Position numbers and translations under genes: made by a program. A stretch of 64,000 bases of DNA from positions 1,302,001-1,366,000 of the forward strand of contig NZ_CAKMRI010000001.1 of the NCBI RefSeq assembly GCF_928097925.1, in the 5' to 3' direction. A model generated the notes under the pieces. That model searched no databases. It was not told the origin of the DNA and saw nothing but the letters and a program-made list of their open reading frames with translations. Origin of the DNA: Mediannikoviicoccus vaginalis. Its GTDB lineage: Bacteria; Bacillota; Clostridia; Tissierellales; Peptoniphilaceae. Shown in pieces: positions 1 to 9,556 of the stretch (within the stretch, counting starts at the first letter, position 1; every line of letters starts with the position of its first letter).

Positions 1-1128
1 GAAGCAAAAGATTGGGACTGGAGTTCTTTGCTTACTGAAATGATGCAAACGCCGACAATCAGAGAAATTTCCAAAAAAATTCAAAACAGGTTTGATAAGA
101 TTGATAAAAAGATTGATAAGTCTTTATCAGTATTAAAAAAATCCAATTTAGATAATGATAAGAAAACTGCTAAAGTTTTGTTTCACGCAGGGACAGGCAC
201 ATTATCTGCATATACAGAATTATTAGATTATATTATAAAAGATAGTAATGATGTCGAAGATGTATTGGGCTTTTCTTTTGGAGATGAGGCAGAATATGTT
301 TCTATGAAAACTGAGGATACATTTAAAAATCTTGGAGAAAAATATGGAGAGGTATTATGTAAACTCGGGTATTCCAAGTATATCCTTATTGGACATTGCG
401 TTGGTGGCTTGATAGCTATTGAGACTGCGAATTATATAACCAATAAAAATATGAATGTATCAGATGTAACTTTATTGAGTACGACTATTCCAAGAGAACA
501 AAACAGAACAGTTTTCAATTGTTTATCAAGAAAGAAATATGATATAGCACTAAGGACCAGTTTAGAAAATGAATTACTGCTAGAAAGAACATTTTCTAGG
601 CTAATAAATGCTGATATTTTTAAAGCTGGTCATACTGTAAGTGATGAAAGACTCGATGATTGTATAAAATATATGGTAAAAAATCTAGATGGTGACTTGA
701 AAATAGAGTCATTTGAGAGGCTTGTTGGAGAGTATGAGGATATAGGACTTGAGTTTAAAAGACTTTCTTCAATTCCAATTTCCGAAAGACTAAATAATCT
801 TTATAATTCAATAAATAGAGATAAGGTAAATTTATTAGACAATGAAATAAAAATGTTAAATACACTATTTAACATCTTTTCTCAAAATTTTGGATGTGTA
901 TCAACTTATAAACCCCCAAAATATAGCGGGAATGTAAGAGTTTTCTCTTGTGAAGAAACAGAAAAAAGTTTTTATGGAGAATTTTTTGGAGAAGATAAAG
1001 AAACTTGGGAGAAGTATTTAGCTGGGAATATAGTGTACAGCAGTATATCAGGACAACATTTTGATTGTTTAATTGGAGAAAATCTAAAACAAAACAGCAC
1101 GAAGATATTAAAATTCATTAATGAATAG
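1..1128 (+). CDS. Nonribosomal peptide synthetase, C-terminal end with Cys-type thioesterase (partial)
   Basis: The reading frame is open from the first base, so the gene starts outside the window; 375 residues are visible. The first ~25 residues (DWDWSSLL...TPTIREI) look like the last helices of a peptidyl carrier domain. The rest is an alpha/beta-hydrolase thioesterase that would release the finished peptide from the assembly line in the cytoplasm. The nucleophile elbow reads GHCVGG with Cys at codon 133, where most such thioesterases have Ser. The likely catalytic His is in GQHFDC at codon 353. The strand-6 position that usually holds the catalytic Asp reads LLSTT, without Asp. A reductase, a hydrolase and transporters follow on the same strand, which fits a siderophore or other metallophore cluster. 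The product cannot be read from this fragment. Confidence 0.8.
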   Translation, partial: EAKDWDWSSLLTEMMQTPTIREISKKIQNRFDKIDKKIDKSLSVLKKSNLDNDKKTAKVLFHAGTGTLSAYTELLDYIIKDSNDVEDVLGFSFGDEAEYVSMKTEDTFKNLGEKYGEVLCKLGYSKYILIGHCVGGLIAIETANYITNKNMNVSDVTLLSTTIPREQNRTVFNCLSRKKYDIALRTSLENELLLERTFSRLINADIFKAGHTVSDERLDDCIKYMVKNLDGDLKIESFERLVGEYEDIGLEFKRLSSIPISERLNNLYNSINRDKVNLLDNEIKMLNTLFNIFSQNFGCVSTYKPPKYSGNVRVFSCEETEKSFYGEFFGEDKETWEKYLAGNIVYSSISGQHFDCLIGENLKQNSTKILKFINE

Positions 1129-1217
1129 GGAATATTCAAGATGATAAAATTATTTAATGATTCAAGCTAAAAATTGAAGTCATATTGGTTTTTATTTACT
1201 AAAAGAGAGGTGAATAT

Positions 1218-2273
1218 ATGAAAAGTCCGATAATTGGAATATTGGGTGGAAGTGGAAATATTGGTTCAAAATGTGTAGAAATTATAAGTGAGATATATCC
1301 TTTATATGCTACCTACAAGAACAATAAAAAACAAGATACAGAAAATTGCACCTATGTACAGATGGACATAAAAGATTTGGGTAAAGTCACTGAATTTTGT
1401 AATCAAGTCGATATTTTGATAAATTGTGCTGGAGCATCATATAAAAATGGAGAAAAGATAGCTAAAATAGCAAGTGAATGCAATATTCCATATATAGATC
1501 CATCAGGTGAATCATTTTTAGAGGATAAAATAAAAGAAGAACTAGATAACAACATATTTGTTTTATCTTCGGGATATTTCCCTGGATTAAGTGGAATTAT
1601 GGCAAGTTATGCTTGTAGTTGTTTAAAAAATGTTGATTCTATTTCAGGTTTTAATGTAAGTGAAGAAATTCCCAGTAAATCAGCAATTGAAGACTTTGTT
1701 TTAACAAATTTATCTGGGTTTGGAAAAGCGTTATATTATTACAAAAATGGTGAGCTTGTATATGAAGATGGAATTAAATTTGTAAATGTTAATGGTGATA
1801 TTTATAAGCTATCAAACTATATTACCAAAGAATTTTTAAGAGTAGCAGAAAAATTTAATGTTAACACTGCAAATTGGTTTAATCAAATTTATGACGATAA
1901 AGTTATTCGAAAAATGCAGGAAATAGTATTAAAATCTGATAAATTTGAGGGTAGTTATAGTAAAGATATAGATAATATAATTTCATTTTTTAAAGCAAAT
2001 GTTTCTAAAAATAATTTTAACAAGCTAATAATTTCTGCGAAAAATTCTATGGAAAACATTGAGATTGAAGTAGAAAGTAAAGAAAGCAGTACAATGAGTG
2101 CTGTAATTTGTTCTAATCTTGTTAAGAAAATCCTGGAGAAAAATTATAAAAATGGGCTATATTATTCAATGGATATTTTAGACTTTAAAGATATAGAAAG
2201 GGATTTGATATTGAAAAATGTTAAAGTAAATATCAAAAAAGAAAAAAAGGAATATGAGGAGGGTGTGTTATAA
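1218..2273 (+). CDS. Saccharopine-dehydrogenase-like NAD(P)-dependent reductase of the NRPS cluster
   Basis: 351 residues. The N-terminus has a Rossmann nucleotide-binding loop, GILGGSGNIGS (residues 7-17), followed by the IxxCAG-type strand found in saccharopine-dehydrogenase-like reductases. A GTGAATAT-ATG context with ribosome binding site AGAGAGG supports the start at 1218. It lies 90 bp after the synthetase and ends one base before the next ATG. In yersiniabactin- and pyochelin-type pathways a stand-alone reductase reduces a thiazoline on the assembly line; the gene position suggests a similar tailoring role, but the fold here is the saccharopine dehydrogenase type rather than the YbtU type. 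The substrate is inferred from context only. Confidence 0.65.
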   Translation: MKSPIIGILGGSGNIGSKCVEIISEIYPLYATYKNNKKQDTENCTYVQMDIKDLGKVTEFCNQVDILINCAGASYKNGEKIAKIASECNIPYIDPSGESFLEDKIKEELDNNIFVLSSGYFPGLSGIMASYACSCLKNVDSISGFNVSEEIPSKSAIEDFVLTNLSGFGKALYYYKNGELVYEDGIKFVNVNGDIYKLSNYITKEFLRVAEKFNVNTANWFNQIYDDKVIRKMQEIVLKSDKFEGSYSKDIDNIISFFKANVSKNNFNKLIISAKNSMENIEIEVESKESSTMSAVICSNLVKKILEKNYKNGLYYSMDILDFKDIERDLILKNVKVNIKKEKKEYEEGVL

Positions 2274-3026
2274 ATGAAGATAGTGGGTGATTTAAACAAT
2301 CCTAAAATTATGCTAGTTCATGGTGCTGGCTTTTATTGGGAAAATTGTTTTAGGGAAATAATAGAATCTTTAAAATCAAGTTATTGCATTCTATTACCTG
2401 TTTTACCAGGTCATAGTAATATCAATGAAGAACCAATTAAATCTGTAGAACAAGTTGCTGCAATGATAATAAAAGAAATTAAAGATTTAAGAGTTGATAA
2501 TATTGAACTAGCATATGGTATATCTTTAGGAGCCAGTATTGTTCTTGAAACGATATTGTGTGGAGAAGTTAACATAAAAAAAGTAATCCTAGATGGTGGT
2601 CAATATATAAATATGGGAGAAAATATTGAATTATTTTCAAATATAATGTCAAAACAATTTATTGGATTATTAGAAAATAATCATCTTCAAAAAGAAATCA
2701 GAGATAACATGGGATATGATGAAAACGACATTGAAGTATTAAAACCAATGTTATTTAAGTCCATAAGTAATGAAACTTTATACAGTACCTTTAAAGCTGC
2801 ATATAGTTATGATATAACAAATAAAAATTCTGACAAATTAGCTACGAAAGACATATCTGTTTCTTTTGGAAGTAGAGAAATATACGCAAAAGATTCTTTA
2901 AATTATTTAGAAAATTTAATAAAAAAAGAATTAGAAGTAGAAGAAATAAAAGATATGGGGCATTCAGAAGCTTTAAGTAAGCATCCAGAAATAATAATTG
3001 AGATGATAAAGAGTAGAATTAAATGA
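2274..3026 (+). CDS. Alpha/beta hydrolase, probable type II (editing) thioesterase
   Basis: 250 residues. It has an oxyanion region HGAGF (residues 16-20), PGHS at 45-48, the nucleophile elbow GISLGAS with Ser84, and a late GHS with the likely catalytic His near residue 235. Ribosome binding site GAGGAGG precedes the ATG, which directly abuts the stop codon of the reductase, so the two are co-translated. In NRPS operons a free thioesterase of this kind (YbtT in yersiniabactin) clears misloaded carrier domains. An ordinary esterase remains possible. Confidence 0.6.
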   Translation: MKIVGDLNNPKIMLVHGAGFYWENCFREIIESLKSSYCILLPVLPGHSNINEEPIKSVEQVAAMIIKEIKDLRVDNIELAYGISLGASIVLETILCGEVNIKKVILDGGQYINMGENIELFSNIMSKQFIGLLENNHLQKEIRDNMGYDENDIEVLKPMLFKSISNETLYSTFKAAYSYDITNKNSDKLATKDISVSFGSREIYAKDSLNYLENLIKKELEVEEIKDMGHSEALSKHPEIIIEMIKSRIK

Positions 3027-3027
3027 G

Positions 3028-3079
3028 TTGATTATCATAAAAATATGGTATAATATTCAAAGATACCGACATAGATGTC
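3028..3079 (+). promoter_or_regulatory. Promoter and dyad operator of the TetR-family gene
   Basis: A TTGATT (3028-3033) and a perfect TATAAT (3049-3054) are spaced by 15 bp. Just downstream is the dyad GACAT-AG-ATGTC (3068-3079), placed where a bound repressor would block initiation, followed by AAGGAGGTGG. The site fits autoregulation by the TetR protein; this is inference. Confidence 0.5.
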
Positions 3080-3105
3080 TTTAAGGAGGTGGTAGTATTT
3101 CTAGA

Positions 3106-3684
3106 GTGCGAATGAATGTTAAAGATAGATTGGATCAAATAAAAAAAGCATCAATAGCTGTATTTTTAAAAAAAGGATTTAGAAATACAGTTATGAATGA
3201 CATTATGGAAGCTACTGGGCTTTCTAGAGGTGGTTTGTATCATCATTATGGTTCTACCTATGAAATTTTATACGACATTATGTTAGAAGGAAATAAATAC
3301 AGAGAGAAGATAATCTATGATGAGATGAATAAAACAAGTCAGGATTTTAGCGAAGTTTTATCTGAGATTATTTTAGAAAAAATGCTATATCAGAGTGACT
3401 ATGTTTCAATTTATGCAATGTTTTTGCAGGAATTAAATCATGACGATAAGTTAAAAGACTTATATAAGAAACTAAAAAAATCATCATCTGATAGTATTCT
3501 AATGTTATTTGATGAAGATGTAAGGGGTGAATTAAGTGAAGCTATCGAATTAATAACTGATTTGATTAACACATTTATTCTAGGTTGTGAAGTTCTAAAT
3601 GCAAGAGAAAATTTTGTGAAGAACAAACTTGCATTAAAAAAAATGATAGGAATTATCTTAGATAATAATCTAAGTAAATCTTAG
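3106..3684 (+). CDS. TetR/AcrR-family transcriptional regulator
   Basis: 192 residues from the GTG at 3106. An N-terminal helix-turn-helix is clear: GFRNTVMNDIMEATGLSRGGLYHHYGS, then the usual all-helical ligand-binding half. The start is uncertain. The Shine-Dalgarno GGAGGT (3085-3090) is 15 bases from this GTG but only 6 bases from an in-frame ATT at 3097, which would add three residues (see findings). It sits between the biosynthetic and transport parts of the cluster and probably controls the transport genes after it, and perhaps its own promoter. The ligand is unknown. Confidence 0.85.
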   Translation: MRMNVKDRLDQIKKASIAVFLKKGFRNTVMNDIMEATGLSRGGLYHHYGSTYEILYDIMLEGNKYREKIIYDEMNKTSQDFSEVLSEIILEKMLYQSDYVSIYAMFLQELNHDDKLKDLYKKLKKSSSDSILMLFDEDVRGELSEAIELITDLINTFILGCEVLNARENFVKNKLALKKMIGIILDNNLSKS

Positions 3685-3728
3685 GGTTTACTCAGAAAGA
3701 AAAAACATATCTTAAATTGGAGGTTTAT

Positions 3729-4307
3729 ATGAAATTAAAAGATATCGTACAAGTTACAATTTTTACAGTAGTGGCGTTTATATTAAACATGGCTGTATCA
3801 ACAGCTACAGGAATGTTAGGAACTTTATCCTTATATATAGCGGCAGGATTTTCTTCCTTTGTAGTAGCTCCGCCATTTATAATTATGGCTAAAAAATTAC
3901 AAAAAAGAGGAATAGCTTTTATATTTTTCATGTTGCTGGGTGTATTTTATGCATTAAGTGGATATTGGCCAATGCTTATAGTAAATGCCATCGCAGCTAT
4001 TGTAGCAGAATTAATTATAGGTAACTATAAAAATGATAATAGAGTTGCCTTAGCAGTATCTGCTGGAATGTTTGTTATTTCAATGCATGCAATGACATTT
4101 GTAAGACTACTTGGACCAGAAAAAATTGTTGAAGTTTTTAGCGTATTTACTAAAGAACAGGCTGCCTTTATGGATGCCTTTTTTACACCAAAGGCAATGC
4201 TAATCTCAATAGGCATTAATATCGTCTTGGTATTAATAGCAGGAAGATTTGGATTATATATAAATAATAAGTTTTTTAAAAAGAGTAAAAAATCAGGAAT
4301 ATTGTAA
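3729..4307 (+). CDS. MptD-family ECF transporter substrate-binding (S) membrane subunit
   Basis: 192 residues with about five to six hydrophobic segments, of the MptD-type S-component family. The S subunit gives an energy-coupling-factor importer its substrate specificity. The ATG at 3729 follows TTGGAGG with good spacing, so the upstream in-frame TTG at 3717 is rejected because it lies inside the ribosome binding site. The stop overlaps the next ATG (TAATG). In an NRPS cluster this importer may take up the metal-loaded product or a related small molecule; the substrate is not deducible from sequence. Confidence 0.75.
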   Translation: MKLKDIVQVTIFTVVAFILNMAVSTATGMLGTLSLYIAAGFSSFVVAPPFIIMAKKLQKRGIAFIFFMLLGVFYALSGYWPMLIVNAIAAIVAELIIGNYKNDNRVALAVSAGMFVISMHAMTFVRLLGPEKIVEVFSVFTKEQAAFMDAFFTPKAMLISIGINIVLVLIAGRFGLYINNKFFKKSKKSGIL

Positions 4308-4987
4308 TGGAAAACATAAGGAGAGATGACAACTGTCTTGTAAATCCTATAATCTTATTTGTTTTAATTTTAGCGTTTTCGATTATATTATTTATAACAG
4401 ATGATATTGGCTACTATATTATGATAGGAATATCAATGTTTCTAACCTTAACTTTTTCCTTAAAACAATTTATTAAACAACTAGCAACAGTTCTTATCTT
4501 GTTAATTGTTGGCAAAACATTAACTATTATAGACTTAGGAATAGGTGGAAATGCAATTTTGGGTCTTGTAGAAATCGTATTAAAACTCTTTCCGATATTT
4601 ATTATTGGCGGTATTCTTGTGAATACATCACCACTTAAAATGATGAGTTCACTTAAGTTTTTACACATTCCAAATGTGTTTGCTCTAAGCATAGTGATAG
4701 GAATGAAGTTTATATCAGAGATGGGGTTAAGGATTAAAGAAATAAAGAATGGCATGAAGGTAAGGGGACTAAGATTAAGTCCCCTCCATCCTATTATGTC
4801 TTTTGAACTTTACTTCATCCCTCTTATCTATAAATGTTTGCAAGTGAGTGAAACTTTGACTTCATCTATTATATCTAAAGGAGCAGAATATAGAGGGGAA
4901 AGGACTAATTATCATAAAATAACTTTTAATTTTTTTGATATCGTATTCTTACTTTTAGCTATTTTCTTATTGTGGAGGTCAATATGA
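4307..4987 (+). CDS. ECF transporter transmembrane (T) subunit
   Basis: 226 residues, strongly hydrophobic, with the coupling-helix region KVRGLRLSPLHPI typical of CbiQ/EcfT proteins, where an ARG-type motif contacts the ATPases. The start overlaps the stop of the S gene and the stop overlaps the next ATG (ATGA), so S, T and A are translationally coupled. Confidence 0.8.
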   Translation: MENIRRDDNCLVNPIILFVLILAFSIILFITDDIGYYIMIGISMFLTLTFSLKQFIKQLATVLILLIVGKTLTIIDLGIGGNAILGLVEIVLKLFPIFIIGGILVNTSPLKMMSSLKFLHIPNVFALSIVIGMKFISEMGLRIKEIKNGMKVRGLRLSPLHPIMSFELYFIPLIYKCLQVSETLTSSIISKGAEYRGERTNYHKITFNFFDIVFLLLAIFLLWRSI

Positions 4988-6432
4988 ATGTAATAGAAGC
5001 AGATATTAAAAAATTCTCTTATGACGGAAATGATAAGGTAATTTTAAAAGATATAGAGCTAAATATTAAAGAAGGGGAACTTGTTGTTATAAGTGGTTTA
5101 TCTGGTTGTGGAAAAACTACGCTAACAAGAATATTAAATGGTTTAATTCCGAATCATTATCAAGGACAATTATATGGACAAGTATCTATTTTAGGAAAAA
5201 ATATTTCGCAATATAACAATGGAGAATTGGCAAAATATATAGGAAATGTATTTCAAAATCCAACAGATCAGTTTTTCGCAAATATTGTTGAGGATGAGCT
5301 TGCCTTTGTTGGAGAAAATTTAGGAATGGATCTTTCAGAATTAAAGAAAAGAGTTGATGACTCTTTGAGTGTGATGGGAATTGAAAATTTAAAATATAGA
5401 AATATCAATTCTTTATCAGGTGGACAAAAGCAAAAAGTTGCTATCTCATCTACTCTTGTTTATGATACTAAAATAATTTTCTTTGATGAACCATCATCAA
5501 ATTTAGACTATAGGGGAATAGTCGAACTTAAGAATATTCTTGAAAAATTAAAATCCTTAGGAAAAACGATAATAATATCTGAGCATAGATTGTTCTATTT
5601 AAATGATTTATATGATCGTTTTTTGTATATGAAAGATGGTAAAATCGAAAAAGTTTTTAAAAAAGATGAATTAACAGAAGAGGATTGTAAAAATTACTCT
5701 TTAAGAACAACTAACTATAATTTTTTGCTATCTGAAAATATTGATAATTGCAAAAATGTAGTTGAGGATATAAGAGGAGTTGGTATTTCTATTGGTAAAA
5801 AAGAATTAATAAAAAATTTAAATATAAGCTTATATGAAAATGAGATAATGGCGATTATAGGTAAAAATGGAGTAGGTAAAACGACTCTTGCAAGATCTTT
5901 AGCTGGTTTATTAAACTTTAAAGGCAAGACAAGCTTTGGGAGAAATAAAAAAGAAAGATTAAGAAACTCTTATTATATGATGCAAGATGTAGAATACCAA
6001 ATATTTTTTGATACGGTGGAAAATGAGCTTTTACAAAAAGATAGAATTAATGACGTTGAATATTTAAATAGACTTAGAAACGAATTAAAACATATTGACC
6101 TTTGGGAAAATAGGTATGACCATCCACAAAATCTATCTGGTGGACAAAAACAAAGACTTGCTCTATTAACTGCTTGTTTAAGTGGTAGAAAACTAATAAT
6201 TCTAGATGAACCTACGTCAGGTTTAGATTACAAAAGAATGAATGATATTTCTGAAATAATAAAAAGATATTCAAAAATATATCCTTTTGCCATAATAACT
6301 CATGATATAGAACTTATTTTTAAAGTTTGTAATTCTGTGTTAATGCTTGAAGAAGATGGATATAAGAAAGTATATGTTCAGGGACATGAAAAAGAAATTT
6401 TGAAATTTATTAAAGATGGACTGATTGTGTAA
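4984..6432 (+). CDS. ECF transporter ATPase, two fused ATP-binding domains (A subunit)
   Basis: 482 residues with two ABC cassettes in tandem. The first has Walker A GLSGCGKTT, Q-loop and signature LSGGQKQK, then FFDEPSS. The second has GKNGVGKTT, LSGGQKQR and ILDEPTS. The fusion replaces separate EcfA1 and EcfA2 subunits. The ATG at 4984 is chosen because GGAGG precedes it by six bases; an upstream TTG at 4972 overlaps that site. It powers the importer together with the two preceding genes. Confidence 0.85.
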   Translation: MNVIEADIKKFSYDGNDKVILKDIELNIKEGELVVISGLSGCGKTTLTRILNGLIPNHYQGQLYGQVSILGKNISQYNNGELAKYIGNVFQNPTDQFFANIVEDELAFVGENLGMDLSELKKRVDDSLSVMGIENLKYRNINSLSGGQKQKVAISSTLVYDTKIIFFDEPSSNLDYRGIVELKNILEKLKSLGKTIIISEHRLFYLNDLYDRFLYMKDGKIEKVFKKDELTEEDCKNYSLRTTNYNFLLSENIDNCKNVVEDIRGVGISIGKKELIKNLNISLYENEIMAIIGKNGVGKTTLARSLAGLLNFKGKTSFGRNKKERLRNSYYMMQDVEYQIFFDTVENELLQKDRINDVEYLNRLRNELKHIDLWENRYDHPQNLSGGQKQRLALLTACLSGRKLIILDEPTSGLDYKRMNDISEIIKRYSKIYPFAIITHDIELIFKVCNSVLMLEEDGYKKVYVQGHEKEILKFIKDGLIV

Positions 6433-6444
6433 GGAGTTGATTTT

Positions 6445-7797
6445 TTGAAACAAGATATGAAAGAACAATTATTAAGCAAAAGACCTATAGACCTACTTTT
6501 TCAATTATCTATTCCTGCTGTAATAGGAATGATAGTAATAGGTCTTTATCCATTAATGGATGGAATTTTTGCAGGAAATATTATAGGACAAACTGCAATG
6601 ACAGCTTGTGGTGTAGCTATGCCACTTACATTTTTCAATAGTGGTGTATCTACACTTATAGGCGTAGGTTCAGCATCGGTTTTATCAAGAGCTATAGGAA
6701 AGGGCGACAAAAAAACAGTTGATAAAATTATGGGGAATTTAATCTTTTGGGTTATTTTATTCTCATCAATTATTACAATAGGTGGAATTTTACTTGCACC
6801 ACATTTTTTAGATATGGTTGGAGCAAGTGGAGAAATTAAAGAATATGGTATTAGATATTTACGCGTGATTTTCATTGGTTCATTATTTGTAAACTTTACT
6901 CAATCAGCAAACATGGTTATGCGTGGAGAAGGATTAATGAAAAAAGCCATGCTTATTATGGGGTTAGGAGCTTTCTTAAACATAATTCTTGATCCTATTC
7001 TAATGAAATTAATGGGGAAATATGCAATCGAAGGAGCAGCACTTGCAACTATTACAGCACAATTGGTTCAAGCAATAATAACACTCCATTACTTCAAATA
7101 CAAAAGTAAATCTGTAAAAATAAATAAAATCAAATCTGATCAGGAGATAAAAAAAGAAATGTTTGGCGTAGGGTCATCTGCTATGATGATGCAAATTTTA
7201 TTTATGATTCAACAAACAATGCTATATAAAATGTCATTTAAATATGGAGGAGATACAAATGCTATCTTAATGGCAGCAACTTTAAGAATATATGCCTTTT
7301 CCTTTATTCCACTTTGGGGAATGAGTCAAGGCTTGCAACCTGTTGTTGGTACAAACTTTGGAGCAAAAAGATATGACAGGGTAAAGGAGGCAATGAAGGT
7401 ATTCTCCATTGGAGGACTTGTTCTTGCAGCCATATTTTGGCTACCAGTCTTATTATTTTCAAAAAACATCCTTTCCCTATTTGGAGTAGAAGAAAGTATT
7501 ATAACTCAGGGAGTAGGAAACTTTAGACTATTTTATTCTATATTTATCTTATATGGAGTAATGGTTATGTCTATAACATTCTTCCAAGCAATAGGAAATG
7601 CTAAAAAGGCAGGCATAATCGTCATGCTAAGACAATTATTTTTATTCGTTCCTGCCATGATTATTCTACCAATGACATTTGGAGTTAAGGCAGTATGGTT
7701 TGCTGAACCTCTTGTAGATTTAATTATGATTTTAGCTGGAATAGCAATGATGATTGGAGAGCTTAATAGAATGCCCTCTGAAATAAAAAAAATATAA
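6445..7797 (+). CDS. MATE-family efflux transporter
   Basis: 450 residues with about twelve transmembrane helices arranged as two similar halves, as in multidrug and toxic compound extrusion proteins. The TTG at 6445 follows AAGGAG by eight bases; an in-frame ATG at 6457 is an alternative. It lies between the ECF importer and the ABC pair, so it may export the peptide product across the membrane. Substrate unknown. Confidence 0.85.
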   Translation: MKQDMKEQLLSKRPIDLLFQLSIPAVIGMIVIGLYPLMDGIFAGNIIGQTAMTACGVAMPLTFFNSGVSTLIGVGSASVLSRAIGKGDKKTVDKIMGNLIFWVILFSSIITIGGILLAPHFLDMVGASGEIKEYGIRYLRVIFIGSLFVNFTQSANMVMRGEGLMKKAMLIMGLGAFLNIILDPILMKLMGKYAIEGAALATITAQLVQAIITLHYFKYKSKSVKINKIKSDQEIKKEMFGVGSSAMMMQILFMIQQTMLYKMSFKYGGDTNAILMAATLRIYAFSFIPLWGMSQGLQPVVGTNFGAKRYDRVKEAMKVFSIGGLVLAAIFWLPVLLFSKNILSLFGVEESIITQGVGNFRLFYSIFILYGVMVMSITFFQAIGNAKKAGIIVMLRQLFLFVPAMIILPMTFGVKAVWFAEPLVDLIMILAGIAMMIGELNRMPSEIKKI

Positions 7798-7834
7798 TAA
7801 ACTATTTAAAAATATTACTAAAGGAGGTTTTAAA

Positions 7835-9556
7835 GTGAATTTAGTAAAAGAATATGTAAATAAAAGAAAAGGCTCATATTTTATGTCAATCTTACTGGCA
7901 ATAATTGGAGTAGTGGCTGGGCTTTTTTCTTATATATACATGGCGAAAATTATTGTGAATTTGATTAATGGCATAAGGGATATTAGCTTATATACTCCAC
8001 TATGCATAAATATTTTAATAACATTTGTTATTAAAGAAGTGGCAGCAGGAATATCAACAAGTATTTCCCATACCGCAACTTTTAACTCATTAGGAGAAAT
8101 CAGAAATGATATTTCTAAGAAACTTTTCAAGATGCCATTGGGAGATGTACTATCAAGATCATCTGGAGAATTAAAAAATATTATAGTTGAGCAAGTTGAT
8201 TCTATGGAAACATCCCTTGCCCACTTAGTGCCAGAATTTACGGCAAATTTAGTAGGACCTATTCTATTGTTTATTTACATGTTTACACTAGATTGGCGTT
8301 TAACTTTATTATCACTAATTCCATTTGTGGTAGGAATGTCTATTATGATGTCTGTTATGAATGCTCATTATAAGGAAATGTTTGGAAAGTCAGTTGCAAT
8401 TGGTCAACATATGAATAATTCCATTGTTGAGTATATAAATGGGATAGAAGTAATAAAGACCTTTAATCAAAGCGAATCATCTTATAAAAAATATGCTGAT
8501 GCAGTTTATGACAATGCAAGCTTTTATTATAACTGGATGGGTGAATCTATGAATAGGGTTGCCATAGGTAGATTACTTTCTCCTATGGGAATTATTACCA
8601 TCATACCCTTTGGGATTTTATTTTATATAAATGGAAGTATTGATTTAGGAAATTTAATTACCTTAATCGTCTTATCCTTTGCTACGGTTTCTAGCATTTT
8701 AAAAATCATGAACTATATGGACGACATGTCAAGAATATCAACTATAACTTCTGAAATAGGGAAGATTTTAGATTCAAGAGAGTTAGAAAATATCGACAAG
8801 GGAGAAAAAATAGAATCCTATAATATAGAACTTCAAGACGTAGACTTTTCTTACGATGGAAAAAATAAGGTTATAGATAATCTTTCTATGGAAATAAAAG
8901 AATCTTCTGTTTCAGCCCTCGTTGGTCCTTCTGGGTCAGGCAAGTCCACAATAGCAAAACTTATTGCTGGGTTTTGGAATGTAGATAATGGATCTATTAA
9001 AATTGGCGGAGTAGAAACAAAAGATGTGTCGCTCGAAAACTTGTCTTCACTTATTTCTTTTGTATCCCAAGACAATTTCCTCTTTGATATGACTATAAAG
9101 GAAAATATTAGGCTTGGAAATAAGAATGCCTCTGACGAAGAAATTATAGATGTATGTAAAAAATCTGCCTGCCATGATTTTATTATGAATCTATCTAATG
9201 GTTATGATACAAGAGTTGGCGAAGGTGGAGGTCATCTATCTGGAGGAGAAAGACAAAGAATATCTATTGCTCGTGCCATGCTAAAAAATGCACCAATCGT
9301 AATTTTAGATGAAGCAACTTCTTATATAGATCCTGAAAATGAAGCTCTCATACAAAACGCCTTGGCAAATCTAGTTAAGGGTAAAACTTTAATCATAATT
9401 GCTCATAGGTTAAAGACAATTGTTGATGCAGATAGGATATTTGTTATTAAAGATGGTAAATTGGATTCTTATGGAAATCATAAAGAACTATTAAAGTCAT
9501 CAGAGCTTTATAAGGAAATGGTTGATGCCAATGTAAGGGGTGATGAAAATGCTTAA
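7835..9556 (+). CDS. ABC transporter, permease fused to ATPase (heterodimer subunit 1)
   Basis: 573 residues. An exporter-fold membrane domain (residues ~1-320) is followed by an ATPase with GPSGSGKST, LSGGERQR and ILDEATS. GTG start after AAAGGAGG. It overlaps the next gene, which has the same layout, so the two form a heterodimer. YbtP/YbtQ of the yersiniabactin island and IrtAB of mycobacteria are exporter-fold pairs that import metallophores; the neighbourhood suggests a comparable role. Confidence 0.8.
   Translation: MNLVKEYVNKRKGSYFMSILLAIIGVVAGLFSYIYMAKIIVNLINGIRDISLYTPLCINILITFVIKEVAAGISTSISHTATFNSLGEIRNDISKKLFKMPLGDVLSRSSGELKNIIVEQVDSMETSLAHLVPEFTANLVGPILLFIYMFTLDWRLTLLSLIPFVVGMSIMMSVMNAHYKEMFGKSVAIGQHMNNSIVEYINGIEVIKTFNQSESSYKKYADAVYDNASFYYNWMGESMNRVAIGRLLSPMGIITIIPFGILFYINGSIDLGNLITLIVLSFATVSSILKIMNYMDDMSRISTITSEIGKILDSRELENIDKGEKIESYNIELQDVDFSYDGKNKVIDNLSMEIKESSVSALVGPSGSGKSTIAKLIAGFWNVDNGSIKIGGVETKDVSLENLSSLISFVSQDNFLFDMTIKENIRLGNKNASDEEIIDVCKKSACHDFIMNLSNGYDTRVGEGGGHLSGGERQRISIARAMLKNAPIVILDEATSYIDPENEALIQNALANLVKGKTLIIIAHRLKTIVDADRIFVIKDGKLDSYGNHKELLKSSELYKEMVDANVRGDENA

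Noticed and set aside
3023-3037. Fur-like half site ATTATCA before the TetR gene
   Set aside because: The left half matches only one of seven positions.
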